Assembly: GCA_963575745.1 (NCBI GenBank)
Contig: CAUYUJ010014272.1
Span: 242,493 to 306,492 of the forward strand
Source of the DNA: Prorocentrum cordatum
Taxonomy: Eukaryota > Sar > Dinophyceae > Prorocentrales > Prorocentraceae
DNA length: 64,000 nucleotides
Direction: 5' to 3'
Shown here: in pieces, positions 1 to 10,490 of the stretch
How positions within the stretch are numbered: the first letter of the stretch is position 1
Layout of the letters: each line of letters begins with the position of its first letter
The notes under the pieces: generated by a model
What the model was told of the DNA's origin: nothing
The model's input: the letters and a program-made list of their open reading frames with translations, nothing else
Databases searched by the model: none
Position numbers and translations under genes: made by a program

Positions 1-1481
1 TTGCTGAATACGGCCGCGCAACTGCATGCGTCCAGCAGTTCTTGATGTACCCGCTCCCGTGCTGGTCGTTTCTAGATGGGTTGGTTGGGGCAAGCGAAGC
101 GTCAAAAAGGTGATGGGGCCCTCGCCTCCTCGAGCTTCCGACGCTCCAAGACGGACCGCGAGGTCATAGAGACCGTGGCAAGGTGACGCAGCATGCCCCT
201 ATGAGAACACAGAAGACGGCCCAAGCACCATAACGGCCCAAGAAGCGCCGACGACTGCTCAAGAGAGCCCCAAGGGAACCCCAGAGGCCCATGAGTGAGA
301 GGGATCACAAACCAACATGTTGAAACTCCCGTCTCAGAAAGCCCCCAGGACGCCCAAAGAGGCGCCCACGAGACCCCAAGAGGCAATAAAAAAGCCACAC
401 ACAGCCCAAACTATGTCCCAACATTATGCCCCATGCCTCAAAACTGTCTCCAAGAGGCCCCCGACGGGCTGTTGCAATACGTTAGCGGGCAGCCAAACCC
501 AGACACGGTGGCGGGACAGGCCGAAGGCCGTCAGGTATACAGGATGGCGAGGTAAAGCGCACGCTGACAGGCACGCGGGTGCCAAGGTGAAGGCAGGGAA
601 GAGAATATGCGAGGGGCTGAGACAAAAGAAGTGCGGGGGGGAGGGTATCGCGACCGCAATGCTTCAGTCAAAGCGGGAACCCAACGCAGAAGGGTCGGCA
701 ATGGCTTGGCGCTGTGTAGAGCAGAGCAGCACCACATGTATTCGGATGGCGAAACGCTACGCGGTCCTGGACAGAAGGGGGCATTGCCGAGAGGAGTGCC
801 GACGACCCGATCAGACGAGCTTAGCGATATAAAAATGCCCTCGGTAGACCTGATAATGGAGCAGGGAGCGGCGGGGGGTAAGGTACTGCCGCGTCGCGAA
901 GCGCAGAGTGTAATGAATGGGCGTGGGTCGGAGTAGCGCCACACAGAATAAAGCGGACAGAGGGAGGCCCAACACATAATACATTTACGCAGCGATGTAC
1001 ATATATGAGGGTGTATACACACGCGTCAAGGTCGACGGCACTTGAGTCGGCATCACTCGTTGCGCTGTACCTCCTGTGAGTGATAATGCAAGGCCTCTGG
1101 GCGCAGGCGGTCTCAAGCGTTGGACATCCAAGCCCCGTGCTTCCCCTTCGGGGGAAGGCGCGCCCCGCCCCCCTCCCCCCTCCCGACCCCCTCCCCTGGC
1201 TCTGGGCGGGGTGCCCCGCTATCGACCAGAGCGCCCTAGATGGCCCAAGGTGGCTCCAAGAGGGCCTAGAAGAGACCGCGATGACCTCCAAGATGGCTCA
1301 AGATAGCGCAAAATCGTCCAATGTGGCTCCTGTTACGCACCAAGATGCACCAAGACCGCCCAAAGACGACTAAGACGACACCCAGATCCCCCATCCATCC
1401 AGACTTCATCACCTGTCGGCTATGCATTATTTCACTCGGCTTGGTTGTCCCCTCCTTTGCGCCAGCGTCCCCGTGATTACT
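1..1481. other. no convincing gene; degenerate CCAAGA-type repeats
   Basis: Several overlapping short ORFs on both strands lack recognisable motifs and look like shadows of low-complexity DNA. Degenerate CCCAAGAGGCC-type motifs occur at 230-420 and 1,235-1,375, and a C-rich tract lies at 1,158-1,200. The equivalent stretch in copy 2 is 18,205-19,688. Confidence 0.6.
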
Positions 1482-2900
1482 TCAACTCGCTTGGGCGTCG
1501 TTTCTGGATGAACTGGCGGGGATGCATGCGCGAAGCGCCACGGCGAACACGCAGGTCGATCTCGCGAGAACCCTTGTAGGCCAACATTGCGATTTAAAGC
1601 CCGTCTCCTGAAGGTCCGACCACAGGACGTGAAACCGCAGAGTGCGCCCTGGCTTCAAATGATGCTCGATAAACTCTTTGTGGTGGGTGCGAATCCTTCG
1701 GAACGTCTCAAGCTGGGAACGGAGCATATTTTGGTTAAAGCTGGACATAAGTATTGTCAACACAGTCTGCTTGAAACAAAATTCTTTGCGCGAGTCATCG
1801 TCGTCCCTGTCTGGTGTGTCGACGGAGCTCCTCTTGGCTATTACCCAGGGGTCCAACCCAGCAATATAGAACTGCATTATCAAGGCTGCGAGAAGAGTGT
1901 GCCACATTTTGTCGAGGTGCAAATCTGCGTCCCATTTTGTCCGCCACCTTCGCGTTTCCACTCGTTGTCCTGCGCCTGATGCTGAAAATGATTGCAACAA
2001 TCTAGTCATCACCTTATTGTCGTGCAGAGCTTCATCGACGCTCAAGCCATGATCCCTAGCGATGGCGGGCGCAAAATCATGTATAATTGGATGGCGTAGG
2101 CCCAGCTTCTGCACCAGAGCGATCGTTTCCTTTGCCTCTCGCCAAAATCTGCCTGAGCCGTATGGCGCACGCCTGTATTTGTGCACCAGAAGCACGTCCA
2201 TTGCAGCTTGGATGCCCTGCTTGACCCCTCGCATGCTGTGCACGTACAAATTACTGATCCGATGGGGTGGATCTCGGAAAAACATGCAGCGCAGGCCACA
2301 ATACACTAGCCACCACCACAAACTATACCCAGTTGACCCCTCGTCCGCCAAGAAGACAAGAGAACGGACTGCCCCCTTGCCAACTTCCCATAGAGCTGGG
2401 TCCAGCACCCACGTGGACTGTCCTGTGCGCGCGTCCCAATTGTAGAACTGGCGTACATTGTCGTCCCACGCGCGCAACGTGCGCGGTCGCGGAAGATCTC
2501 GACACAACGGGACCCATACGCGAGCGTTCTCATAGGGGAACACTTGGAACATTGCCGACACAACAGCGCAACACAACACTTTTGTAGCCATCCCAGCAGG
2601 TTTTTTCAACGACTTTCCACGAGTTCCCTGTTTTTGCACAGCTTTGCTGAGGTTTGCGACTGCTTGAGAAACGTCAAGCGTAGCTGTTTGATCTGGTAAC
2701 ACCTGCAGCGGGAGAGCACTGAACACGCCGTTGCTATGAGACTGGATGGCAAGGACTTCTCTGCACGCAACCCTGGACGCATCAAACGCAACGATGTCAG
2801 ACGTGACGGCAACGTTATCCCGCAGTGTCGCTTCCACTGCGGCCTTGTGGTGTAGCCTAGACTTGAGCAAATACATCATGACCATCTTTCTCACCACCAT
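1482..2900 (-). CDS. unknown 472-aa protein, copy 1
   Basis: Long uninterrupted ORF of 472 codons with protein-like composition, and the best gene candidate in the block. Visible features are an Asp-Glu-Gly-Ser motif at residues 186-189 after a hydrophobic stretch, a Trp-rich segment (194-198), an Arg-Asp-Pro-Pro-His-Arg motif at 209-214, a Phe-Tyr-Asn-Trp...Gly-Gln-Ser-Thr-Trp segment (152-164) that loosely resembles the core of a WW domain, and an acidic patch at 361-369. The DEGS...DPPHR spacing recalls acidic-residue layouts of RNase H-fold enzymes, and I have an uncertain memory of similar multi-copy dinoflagellate proteins. The frame stays open upstream of the first Met through a possible TTACAG acceptor near 2,915, so the true start may lie in another exon. 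Function unknown; a transposase-like role is speculation. Confidence 0.6.
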   Translation of the reverse strand: MVVRKMVMMYLLKSRLHHKAAVEATLRDNVAVTSDIVAFDASRVACREVLAIQSHSNGVFSALPLQVLPDQTATLDVSQAVANLSKAVQKQGTRGKSLKKPAGMATKVLCCAVVSAMFQVFPYENARVWVPLCRDLPRPRTLRAWDDNVRQFYNWDARTGQSTWVLDPALWEVGKGAVRSLVFLADEGSTGYSLWWWLVYCGLRCMFFRDPPHRISNLYVHSMRGVKQGIQAAMDVLLVHKYRRAPYGSGRFWREAKETIALVQKLGLRHPIIHDFAPAIARDHGLSVDEALHDNKVMTRLLQSFSASGAGQRVETRRWRTKWDADLHLDKMWHTLLAALIMQFYIAGLDPWVIAKRSSVDTPDRDDDDSRKEFCFKQTVLTILMSSFNQNMLRSQLETFRRIRTHHKEFIEHHLKPGRTLRFHVLWSDLQETGFKSQCWPTRVLARSTCVFAVALRACIPASSSRNDAQAS

Positions 2901-4416
2901 CCTTTGGTAAAATCTGTAATGGTCGCGGTACGCAACTTCCTGTGCACAGCACTACCCGACGCCATTGCTTGACAATGAAAGGACAGCGGGCGCAAGCAAG
3001 AACGAGCGGTGGCATGCATGCGCTATGCTCATTGCGCGATGCTCCTGCACGCACCACACTCTATAGAACAATGCACGCACGCACGCAAACTTTGGCACTA
3101 CACCTGCGTTGCGTTGCATGGGCCACCGACGACGCCACAGCAACAATAAACGCACTTGCTAGCTGTCAGCTGCACCAAAATCAGCACCACGAAGACTCTT
3201 GCAAATAATGCGAGGGCGGCCCCGACAATCAACTGCAGATGCAAGGCCCCAACCCCTGCCCCCTTACTATTGTGCCACCTACTATTACGACTACTACGAT
3301 TGCACCAGTAACGATTCCATTGTCTATCAGTTCCTACTCCATTTGACGCGTTGCTATTATGATGTTGTGTTGCACTACCCTACTCTAGTTTACCCAGCGC
3401 TCCGCGTCTCGACTCTGTGCCGCGCTGGTTTAACGCGATCGAACCTAGTTGTTCTGCAATCCAAGCTGCACTGCGCCAGTTAACACACATCTATCTAGCT
3501 TCATCTACGCTACTCGACACGACTCGATTAGTAAATAGTTATTTCATTACAAATGTTATAGTCATCTTTGTTCGTTGCGCAATTCGAAGCGACGATATTC
3601 TACTCTTGTTTACAATGGCGTATAGTGTACATCACCACTACTACCACCACCGTTGCCATATTCTATCTGCACAGTCATCCTACCCCTGTCATGCTCGAAC
3701 ACACACCACTCTGCGACACTCTAGGTTGTACTAGTCGGGTATGCAATATGCCTTGGTGTGCCCCATGCTACACTACACCGATGGATGCTAATGCCGATGC
3801 GGCAATGTGCGTGTTACTGGCATGTTGCTGTTAATATGCGCCTCTCCGAGCCGCGGTACACTGATCGCGGTCGCCTTTACGCTGTCACATGTCTTTATTT
3901 AGCCTTCTGCCACGGGCCCGCCTGAGGCCTCACTGGAAAACACCATCGTAGTCAAGATAACCATGAATCAATGCAAAAACTGCGTGGGCAAACTAGGGGG
4001 CAATGCAACGCACACGTACAGCAATGTGCACCGATATAAACCACATCGGGAACTTGCAAGTGAGCGTCAATACGCCAAGGTGAACATGGCCGCGCAACGC
4101 CAGACCCGAGACATTCCTGTGATCGCACGCAGTGGGGCAGTGTTGCTAAGAGTGGGCTGGGCCTCTATAGGCCAGCCTATTCGGCGCACAACGGGAGAAC
4201 GCCACTGTTCTGACATGTCGGCACCAATTGCGTGCGCCAATCGCCGCAGTCAGCGGCTGGCCCGATCACGCGGATCAAGCGCCGAAGAACGACATGAAAC
4301 GCGCGACATCACAATTATGTCCGACAGTTGCCAAGCACTGGAGGCGCATACTCATGTCAACCCCCGCGCCCGTTGCATTGCTTCCCCATTGCGATGCCAA
4401 CTCATCTGGTCGCCCG
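2901..4416. other. gene-poor stretch with degenerate CTACTATTACGA-type repeats
   Basis: Between the 472-aa and 268-aa ORFs. The part at 3,260-3,760 is dominated by loose CTACTA/ACGACTAC-like motifs and gives only low-complexity ORFs. A plus-strand 177-codon ORF at 3,963-4,496 overlaps the 268-aa ORF antisense and has no recognisable motif, so I do not call it. The part at 3,000-3,130 contains ACGCACGC and GCAATGC-like motifs. Equivalent in copy 2: 21,108-22,624. Confidence 0.5.
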
Positions 4417-5223
4417 TCATACCTCCCTTCCCCGCCCATCACCCCGCAGGTCCTGGAACAAAATATCCTCGGACCTGCTGTAACCAGTGCGTCTGACTAG
4501 AAAACGATTCACCGTCACCAAGAACTTATCGTCCCCCCGCGCGGCAGCTTGAACGTTGAATGCTGAATCACAATCACGGGGAAGGCGGATAGCAGGCAAC
4601 TCAGAGGATAAGGTACCACCCCAACTACTTGCATCAACCATCTTAGCAATTGCTGAAATCCAAGTTTTGCACACCCTCATGGCAGCAACTCCGCTGTTAC
4701 TGGCGCGCATCACTGCAAACAGCACGCAATGGAACGGAACGTGCCGAACTGCGTCCAGGCGGGGCAACTCAATTCCAAGATCATGCCACGATGCAGCACG
4801 CCCCACATACGCAAGCACAACCAGAACAGACCCTGAATCCATGTGGCGCCCGTGCACTGGCAGCCAGATGCCGTCGCCTAAGTATATTGTAAACGCCCCA
4901 GGAAGCACGTTGTCTAGCTGCTGCAGAATAAGAAAAGACGCCCTAACTAGAGAGAGGACTCTCGACTTCCACTGCAGGATCCACGACAGAAGGCCTAGGA
5001 AATACAGCACCGAGCACATAAACATCCTGAAGAGCGGGCGACGGCCATTGCTGCATGTGCCCGTGATTGGTTCAGCGGCAGAGCCAGATTGCACTAAGCT
5101 TCTCAAAGGCTTGTGCAAGTGAGATGGTGGAACCCCCAAGCCTTCTAGAAACTGCCACATATGTACGTTATTGTTGTTAACCATGAGCGCTAGCGACCCC
5201 GTGTCAGGCAGACCGCCACTCAT
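4417..5223 (-). CDS. unknown 268-aa ORF, copy 1
   Basis: Open frame of 268 codons with non-repetitive, protein-like composition. A hydrophobic segment at about residues 64-86 could be one membrane helix. A motif His-Met-Asp-Ser-Gly-Ser-Val follows at about 127-133, and a Trp/Lys region at about 186-200. It lies between the 298-aa and 472-aa ORFs on the same strand, so the three could be exons of one gene or separate genes; no splice junction could be fixed. The downstream end (Arg-Gly-Asp-Gly-Arg-Gly-Arg) may run past a real donor site. I do not recognise the family. Confidence 0.4.
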   Translation of the reverse strand: MSGGLPDTGSLALMVNNNNVHMWQFLEGLGVPPSHLHKPLRSLVQSGSAAEPITGTCSNGRRPLFRMFMCSVLYFLGLLSWILQWKSRVLSLVRASFLILQQLDNVLPGAFTIYLGDGIWLPVHGRHMDSGSVLVVLAYVGRAASWHDLGIELPRLDAVRHVPFHCVLFAVMRASNSGVAAMRVCKTWISAIAKMVDASSWGGTLSSELPAIRLPRDCDSAFNVQAAARGDDKFLVTVNRFLVRRTGYSRSEDILFQDLRGDGRGREV

Positions 5224-5254
5224 TCCTTACGAAGTGAGCGCAGGTTTGCAGGCT

Positions 5255-5345
5255 GGCTGGGCGGCGGTGTTGCGTTTGTGGGCAAGTTTGGCTAGATAGG
5301 TGGCTATGCTGGTTGGGTTGGTTGGGCTGGCTGGTTGGGCTGGCT
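5255..5345 (+). repeat. GGTTGGGCTGGCT minisatellite
   Basis: Short run of imperfect GGTTGGGCTGGCT/GGTTGGTT units between the 268-aa and 298-aa ORFs. Repeated in copy 2 at about 23,465-23,555. Confidence 0.8.
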
Positions 5346-5440
5346 GGGACAGTTGGGTTTGACCAGCGCGCACTCCCGTTTCGCTCCCCGACGCGCGCAT
5401 TATTTTGTTAAATCACGTCGGCGCGTTTGGGCTATAGCTA

Positions 5441-6337
5441 CTACTCGGTGAAACGTGGATGCGCGACCAAATGAACAAGCGCAGGGGGGAAGGGGGGGAA
5501 GGGGGGGTCGGAATCTGTCTCGACAGAGCCACTGTCTATATGCCACAAAGCCGTGATAGAGATGACGTGTTCATATTCGCATTGGTTGGCCAAGCCCGCG
5601 CCTAGTTTAGCAATCGGCAGTGGGAACGTATGATGGCGCGAGCTCTCAGACTGAATCCACTCAACGTCCATGTTCCACCATCGCCAAGAATAAGAAAACG
5701 CGTCGGGTGCGCAGCGTTCAACAAGCTTACTGTCAATCTCAAACGTGCGGTTCACATCTACTGGCAGCCGCGGTCGAATCCCACGAGCCTTTTGGCCCGA
5801 AGTGGCGTGCAGCGTTGTTTCTTTAAGCAACCGCCTCACCACCCAAATTATGCAACGAGGTTGTCCCCCCCCTTCCCCATATTCTTCACCTACCCACGCC
5901 CCTGGGGAAATTACATTGCCTAGGGCTGCCTCAGCTACGCACCCAGAACAATGCGTGACCGCGCGCCCAAACCAACTACAAACAACGCGGATATGGGCCC
6001 TGGATGAGTTGGCGAAAGCACGCGAAGCGTTCCGAAGTGGAAACGGCACCCTGTCTCTGAGCACATCAACAATATCCTCCAAAGCGGACCTGGTCAGCTT
6101 CGTCCGCTGATCGTCCACTCGCCGCGCAAGAAGGGTCAGCACAAACTTAAAACCATCTTCAGATCTTTCCGCTCGGAGTTGGAGAAATTCGCGTTCAAAT
6201 GGCTCCAAATGCGTTGGCAGGGCCGCCAGAACTGCCATGCTGAGCCAAATAGGCCCCAGGCTGAGTGGCATGGAATGGGGAGGGGGGGCTGGCTGGCGGG
6301 AATGCACTGAAAGGCCATGCGCCAGTGCCAGGGCCAA
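5441..6337 (-). CDS. unknown 298-aa ORF, copy 1 (intact)
   Basis: Open frame of 298 codons. An N-terminal region with a hydrophobic stretch (about residues 27-40) is followed by a basic/acidic helical region (about 44-95), a Cys-containing part (about 115-135), a Trp-rich segment (Ser-Trp-Arg-Trp-Trp, about 217-221), and a motif His-Ile-Asp-Ser-Gly-Ser-Val near the end that echoes the one in the 268-aa ORF. Codon 'GEEYGEGGG' precedes a C8 homopolymer (plus strand 5,865-5,872). In copy 2 that tract has nine C and the frame is broken. Could be an upstream exon of the same gene as the 268-aa ORF. Family not recognised. Confidence 0.4.
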   Translation of the reverse strand: MALALAHGLSVHSRQPAPPPHSMPLSLGPIWLSMAVLAALPTHLEPFEREFLQLRAERSEDGFKFVLTLLARRVDDQRTKLTRSALEDIVDVLRDRVPFPLRNASRAFANSSRAHIRVVCSWFGRAVTHCSGCVAEAALGNVISPGAWVGEEYGEGGGQPRCIIWVVRRLLKETTLHATSGQKARGIRPRLPVDVNRTFEIDSKLVERCAPDAFSYSWRWWNMDVEWIQSESSRHHTFPLPIAKLGAGLANQCEYEHVISITALWHIDSGSVETDSDPPFPPFPPALVHLVAHPRFTE

Positions 6338-7060
6338 TCTGTTTCACCAGCAATTCAGGGGCAGGCGGTCAATGTCGCTTTCTCCCCTAAGCCTCATTCT
6401 CCCCTGCGGGAAAGGTTTAGTCTTTCCCCTCCGACCACCCACCGTGAACCTAGACGAGGTGGTCCGCGACGCGTCGGAGCGCCCAAGATTGCCCAATATT
6501 GCTCCAAGAGTGCTTCATGCACTGCAATGCCACATCCAATATGCCCCAATAATATAACGCAAGATTGCCCAATATGGCTTTCAAAATGCTTCGGGGGCCC
6601 CGAGGTCGCCCCGAGTCGGCTCCAAGTGGCCCAATGGCCCACCAGGAAGGCCCACCACTAGTTAGACGTGTTCTTACATTTCAAAAGGGCGGAACTGTGG
6701 AAAAGATGGGCACGGGCGAAGGTGGCAAGAGATGGCGGTAATCAGGAGGGGGGCAGGGCAAGAGAAGAGGAGGTGCACCTAGGAGGACACGTGCGGCCAG
6801 GGTGCGCAAGGACAAAAAAAAACGCGCCATGAGGTGGAACGGGCGCTGGGCGTGCGCGGTGGGGGGGGGGGGGAGCAAGCGGGGCGGCAGGCGGGCGGGT
6901 AGCGGGCGGGCGATGGGGGAAGGGGAGGGCGGGTAGATGGGAGACGGAGGGGGGGGGGGGGGTACTTAGGGCACGCGCGGGCAGTGGGCAGTGGGCATGG
7001 GCGCAAGGGGTGCGTGGGGGTGGGTAGGTGGGGGGTGTGGGAGATGCTTAACTCGCGCGC
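6338..7060. other. no gene seen; CCAAGA repeats and poly-G tracts
   Basis: Degenerate GCCCAAGATTGCCCAATATTGCTCC-type repeats occupy about 6,475-6,640. Poly-G runs of 11-13 bases lie at about 6,861-6,873 and 6,950-6,962 in a G-rich stretch. Same in copy 2 (24,547-25,265). Confidence 0.7.
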
Positions 7061-7660
7061 TTGACAATTTGCTTAAAAAACACGACGCGCATGAGTCAAC
7101 GCGAGTCGTGGTCGCGTCATTTTGCTTAAAAAATGCGGGTGCGGAAGCAAAACGTCGTTGGCGATCGCGCCACTTAGCTTACATTTTGCTTACAGTTTGC
7201 TTACATTTTGCTTCAACGACCTTACATTTTGCTTCAACGACCTTACATTTTGCTTAAAAAACACGAGTGTGGAAGCAAAACGTCAAGGTCGTTGAAGCAA
7301 AACGTCAAGGTCGTTGAAGCAAAAAGTAAGGTCGTTGAAGCAAAAAGTAAGGTCGTTGAAGCAAACTGTAAGGTCATTGAGCTTAAAAAACGCGGGTAAC
7401 CAGCAACGCGACGCATGCAACAAGCTAAACCAATGAAGCAATGAAGCAAATTGAAGCAAATTGAAGCTAATTGAAGCTAATTGAAGCAAATTGACCCCGT
7501 TGAAGCACATTGTGCTTCAATTTGCTTACTTTTTGCTTGCAATTTGCTTACAATTTGCTTCGTTTTAGGCGTTTGCAGGTGTTTGCAGGTGTTTGCAGGT
7601 GTTTGCAGGTGTTTGCTGGCGTTTGCGGGCGTTTGCAGGCTAACGCCCGCAAACGTCGGG
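7061..7660. repeat. cluster of hairpin-forming minisatellites, copy 1
   Basis: Successive short arrays: CATTTTGCTTA units; CAACGACCTTACATTTTGCTT (7,213-7,255) followed by its inverse, AAGCAAAAYGTMAGGTCGTTG units (7,273-7,370), with a short CACGAGTGTGG spacer; GAAGCAAATT units (7,434-7,493); a TTGAAGCAC/GTGCTTCAA hairpin near 7,499-7,519; GTTTGCAGGT decamers (about 7,570-7,620); and a 14-bp perfect stem (7,620-7,633 with 7,642-7,655, 8-nt loop). Unit number differs from copy 2. Confidence 0.85.
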
Positions 7661-8390
7661 TGATTCTGGCGCGCGGGGGTTGCGCAAACGCAAACGCGGG
7701 CGCGCGGCAGGAGCGGGCGGACGAGGGGGCGGGCGCGGGCGCGGGCGAGGGGCAGTGGGAGGGAGGGCAACGGCGATTAGGTAGGACGCGCGGGAAAGAG
7801 AGCGAGGTGAGGGGCAAGAAGAAGTCGGGTGGCGGAGGACGCAGGAAGAAGGAGAGAGAGGAGAGGGAAGGGGGAAAGGCGGGGAAAGGATCATGGAAAA
7901 GAAGAGGAACGAGTCACGCGGGTTCCTAATGCGTCTCCATTATGGTTCCAAGATTGCCCATATGGTAAGGGTATGGGGTTGTTTCATAAGCTTCAGTGCA
8001 TCAGGGCTTCACCGCTTTAAATTAGCATGAGTGTAAGCATTATGCGAATGCGACTCTCGCTTTAGCGCCGACCACATTCGTCTTAACAGCCCGCCAAGTA
8101 CCTTGCACAATGCGACCCACACGGGTTTCAGAACTGGAACCCCTAAGACCCTGAGACTCATACCACCATGTGATCCTGGCATGCCGTATACGGCCATGTA
8201 TATGCACCAGCTACACACATATCCTGGGGCGCCAGAAGAGGGGATACATGTTTCAGCCAATCGTGTCGGCCGAGAATTCGTGCCTGTTGGCCAAGAGCGC
8301 CGATGCAAGCTGACGCGTCGTCGCAGCGGCGCTGCTGCAGCACGCCACTGACGCGTAAAAGAGCGGCGCTAGCAATTATTCAAGCACTGC
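7661..8390. other. no gene seen; purine-rich then ordinary sequence
   Basis: Strongly G/A-rich between about 7,690 and 7,920, giving only low-complexity ORFs. 7,930-8,390 contains several sub-100-codon ORFs without motifs. A perfect 16-bp palindrome TGCATCGATCGATGCA sits at 8,394-8,409. Copy 2: 25,861-26,590. Confidence 0.6.
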
Positions 8391-8417
8391 GGATGCATCG
8401 ATCGATGCAAGCAACCG

Positions 8418-8539
<122 letters not shown>

Positions 8540-8595
8540 GCGTCGCCATCGTCGCCCGATGGATGGCGCGATGCATCATCCGATACGCCGTACGT

Positions 8596-9476
8596 CTACT
8601 GGTGCGCCCGCGGCGGAGCATCAGCCCCCTGCATGGCCCTCACGGCCTGCACGGCCCCGCGCGGCTGCGCCGCGCTGATCAGCTGGTTCGTCTCCGCGAG
8701 GCGGTCGGACACGAGCGCTAAGCGGTCGGCCACGACCTGCAGGCGCTCCAAGACGTCATCGAACTTCCTCTCGATGCGCTCGATGTGTTCGGTCTTCGTC
8801 TCCATGATCTGCTCCATCGCGTCGGTGATGGTCTGCGTGTGCTGCTCCAGCGCGTCGGTGATGGTCTGCGTGTGCTGCGCTGCCGCCGCTGGTGCTGGCG
8901 GTGCCGCCGCTGGTGCTGGCGGTGCCCCCGCTGGTTGTGGCGGTTCAAGTCCTGGAGCTGGCAACGCTGGCTGATTCTGCTGGTAGTTGTAGTCCGTGTA
9001 AACTCGTACGATCTGCTGCCGTCCGCGCGTAAATTGGCCCAGCTGATTCCACTGGCCCTGGGTCCTGCTAAGATGCCTGTTCCCCGTCAAATGGTCCGCT
9101 GTCACTCGGGTACCTGCATTCGAACACAATAGCACCGCCAGAACTGGTCGGTGCGGCTCCACTCCATAAACGGCGCATCGGTCCACGTCCCGTCCTCAAA
9201 CATCACTGACTGCGGGCACGTCATCTCGGTCTCCGTGAACAGGTAGGCGGCCATGCCGCCGCACTCCACGAACGAAAAAGCACAACCTGTGGTCGCCACA
9301 ACGGCTTGAGCCCAAATGGCTGTCATCGTCGCCACGGCTGGATCCACTGTGTGGCCGAGGACCCCCATCCTGATCCCCCTCATCGGCCCTATAATCATAC
9401 TCACCATCATCGTGTCCCGTGTCCCTACCACGCCCCGAAGCGGGGGCGGAGACGCGCGGCGCTGTGCATTCAACAA
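8596..9476 (-). pseudogene. zinc-finger/coiled-coil ORF, copy 1, frameshifted in the finger
   Basis: Two overlapping frames, 9,102-9,476 (124 codons) and 8,596-9,186 (196 codons), together match the intact 293-codon ORF of copy 2. The break is one missing A in the plus-strand run at 9,128-9,129. It changes Cys-Tyr-Leu-Cys to Cys-Tyr-Cys-Val-Arg, destroying the second zinc ligand and soon giving a stop. The C-terminal coiled coil remains open. Either a real inactivation or a base-calling error in an A-run. Confidence 0.7.
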
Positions 9477-9520
9477 ACGAGGGCCAGCGAGGACCCATGC
9501 TAAGCATCATAGGGCATGTG

Positions 9521-9681
9521 CCGCTGCGGATTCAACACGACGACCCACATGCACGCTGCGGGTAAACATATTCACAACAAAGGCCGAACGCGCGCAGCGG
9601 GTTCAAAACAAGGAAGGCCCAGACGAAGGACGAATGCGCAGGGAGCGCATGGCGCTGCGGGATCAAAACGAGGACCTAACC
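9521..9681 (+). repeat. GCTGCGGGATCAAAACGAGGACC-type tandem units, copy 1
   Basis: Three imperfect copies of a GCNGCGGNTTCAAAACNAGGACC motif at about 9,521, 9,592 and 9,652. The last is close to the conserved end of the composite repeats at 53.6, 58.2 and 61.1 kb (GCGCTGTCTATTCAAAACGAGGACCCAAC at 53,618). Also in copy 2 at about 27,724-27,885. Confidence 0.6.
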
Positions 9682-9867
9682 TGCGTGTGTTTGGTGCTGC
9701 GTTGTTGTATATGTGCGGTGGGTGATGTGTGCTTGTTCGAAGCTCGGCTATAGCGCATGCGTCCGCCGACCACGCGCGGGCCTCGAGCAGCATGAGTTAG
9801 GTTTGTTCGACGGTGCGGGGGTTCTGAGGTATCCCCAAGATAGGGGTATTCCCAAGATAGTGTAGCA

Positions 9868-10390
9868 TTGGATGGTGAGACGACACGACGATAAGACGAT
9901 ACGACGACACGACGATAAAGACGCCCAAAGACCGCCGAGATCGAGCGACATTTGGCCCACAGACCGTTTCCTTAAACGTTTTTTGAAGGAAGGGGGAGGA
10001 TACAATTTTTTGGCTCGGTTGTTGGAAGGGGCCCCAAGGCGAGCTCCCAAGTGATGCGCCTTGATGGGCGGAGACCAAGGTGGGGCGCTCGGGCTTCAGG
10101 AAGGGGGGGCCCTGAGGGGAGCCAATCGGGGCACCGTTGAATGGCACAGCGCGGCATAGCTAGCTATGAGCCAGGGGTGATAATTACAGCGCTGGGCGGT
10201 GGGACGGCACAACGATATGACGATGCTACGGTACATCGTATAGGTTTATCGGCTTGTCTGTTGATCACCTGGCGGTACCATATATCGTCTTATCATCTTA
10301 TCGTTTGGCGGCTTTCCACACCGTTGTATCGCCTTACCGTCTTGTCGTATTATATCATTTTATCGTTGTATCGTCGTATAGGCGCATCGT
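9868..10390. repeat. core flanked by inverted ACGATA/TATCGT satellites, copy 1
   Basis: Left flank 9,868-9,925 is made of ACGACACGACGATA-like units. Right flank 10,205-10,385 is made of TATCGTCTTATCATC-like units, the inverse orientation. The ~280-bp core contains CCAAGG/GGGGCCC motifs. No ORF in it looks coding. Confidence 0.65.
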
Positions 10391-10429
10391 CTAGCTTTGA
10401 AACAGCAGGCCCCATAGTTGCCCACAATG

Positions 10430-10490
10430 TGTACATATATGTGTATATATATGTATATGTATGTGGATGTATGTGCGTGTGCGTGAGCTT
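10430..10490 (+). repeat. TATG/TGTG microsatellite, copy 1
   Basis: Alternating TA and TG dinucleotides with TATG units. Present in copy 2 at about 28,632-28,692. Confidence 0.85.

Noticed and set aside
1280-1300. GATGGCTCAAGA resembling the end of the dinoflagellate spliced leader
   Set aside because: The expected CCATTTTGGCTCAAG core is absent; the match is part of the CCAAGATGGC repeat family.
3963-4496. 177-codon plus-strand ORF
   Set aside because: Overlaps the minus-strand 268-aa ORF antisense and has no motif. It is also identical in both copies, so identity cannot discriminate; I kept the minus-strand frame as more protein-like.
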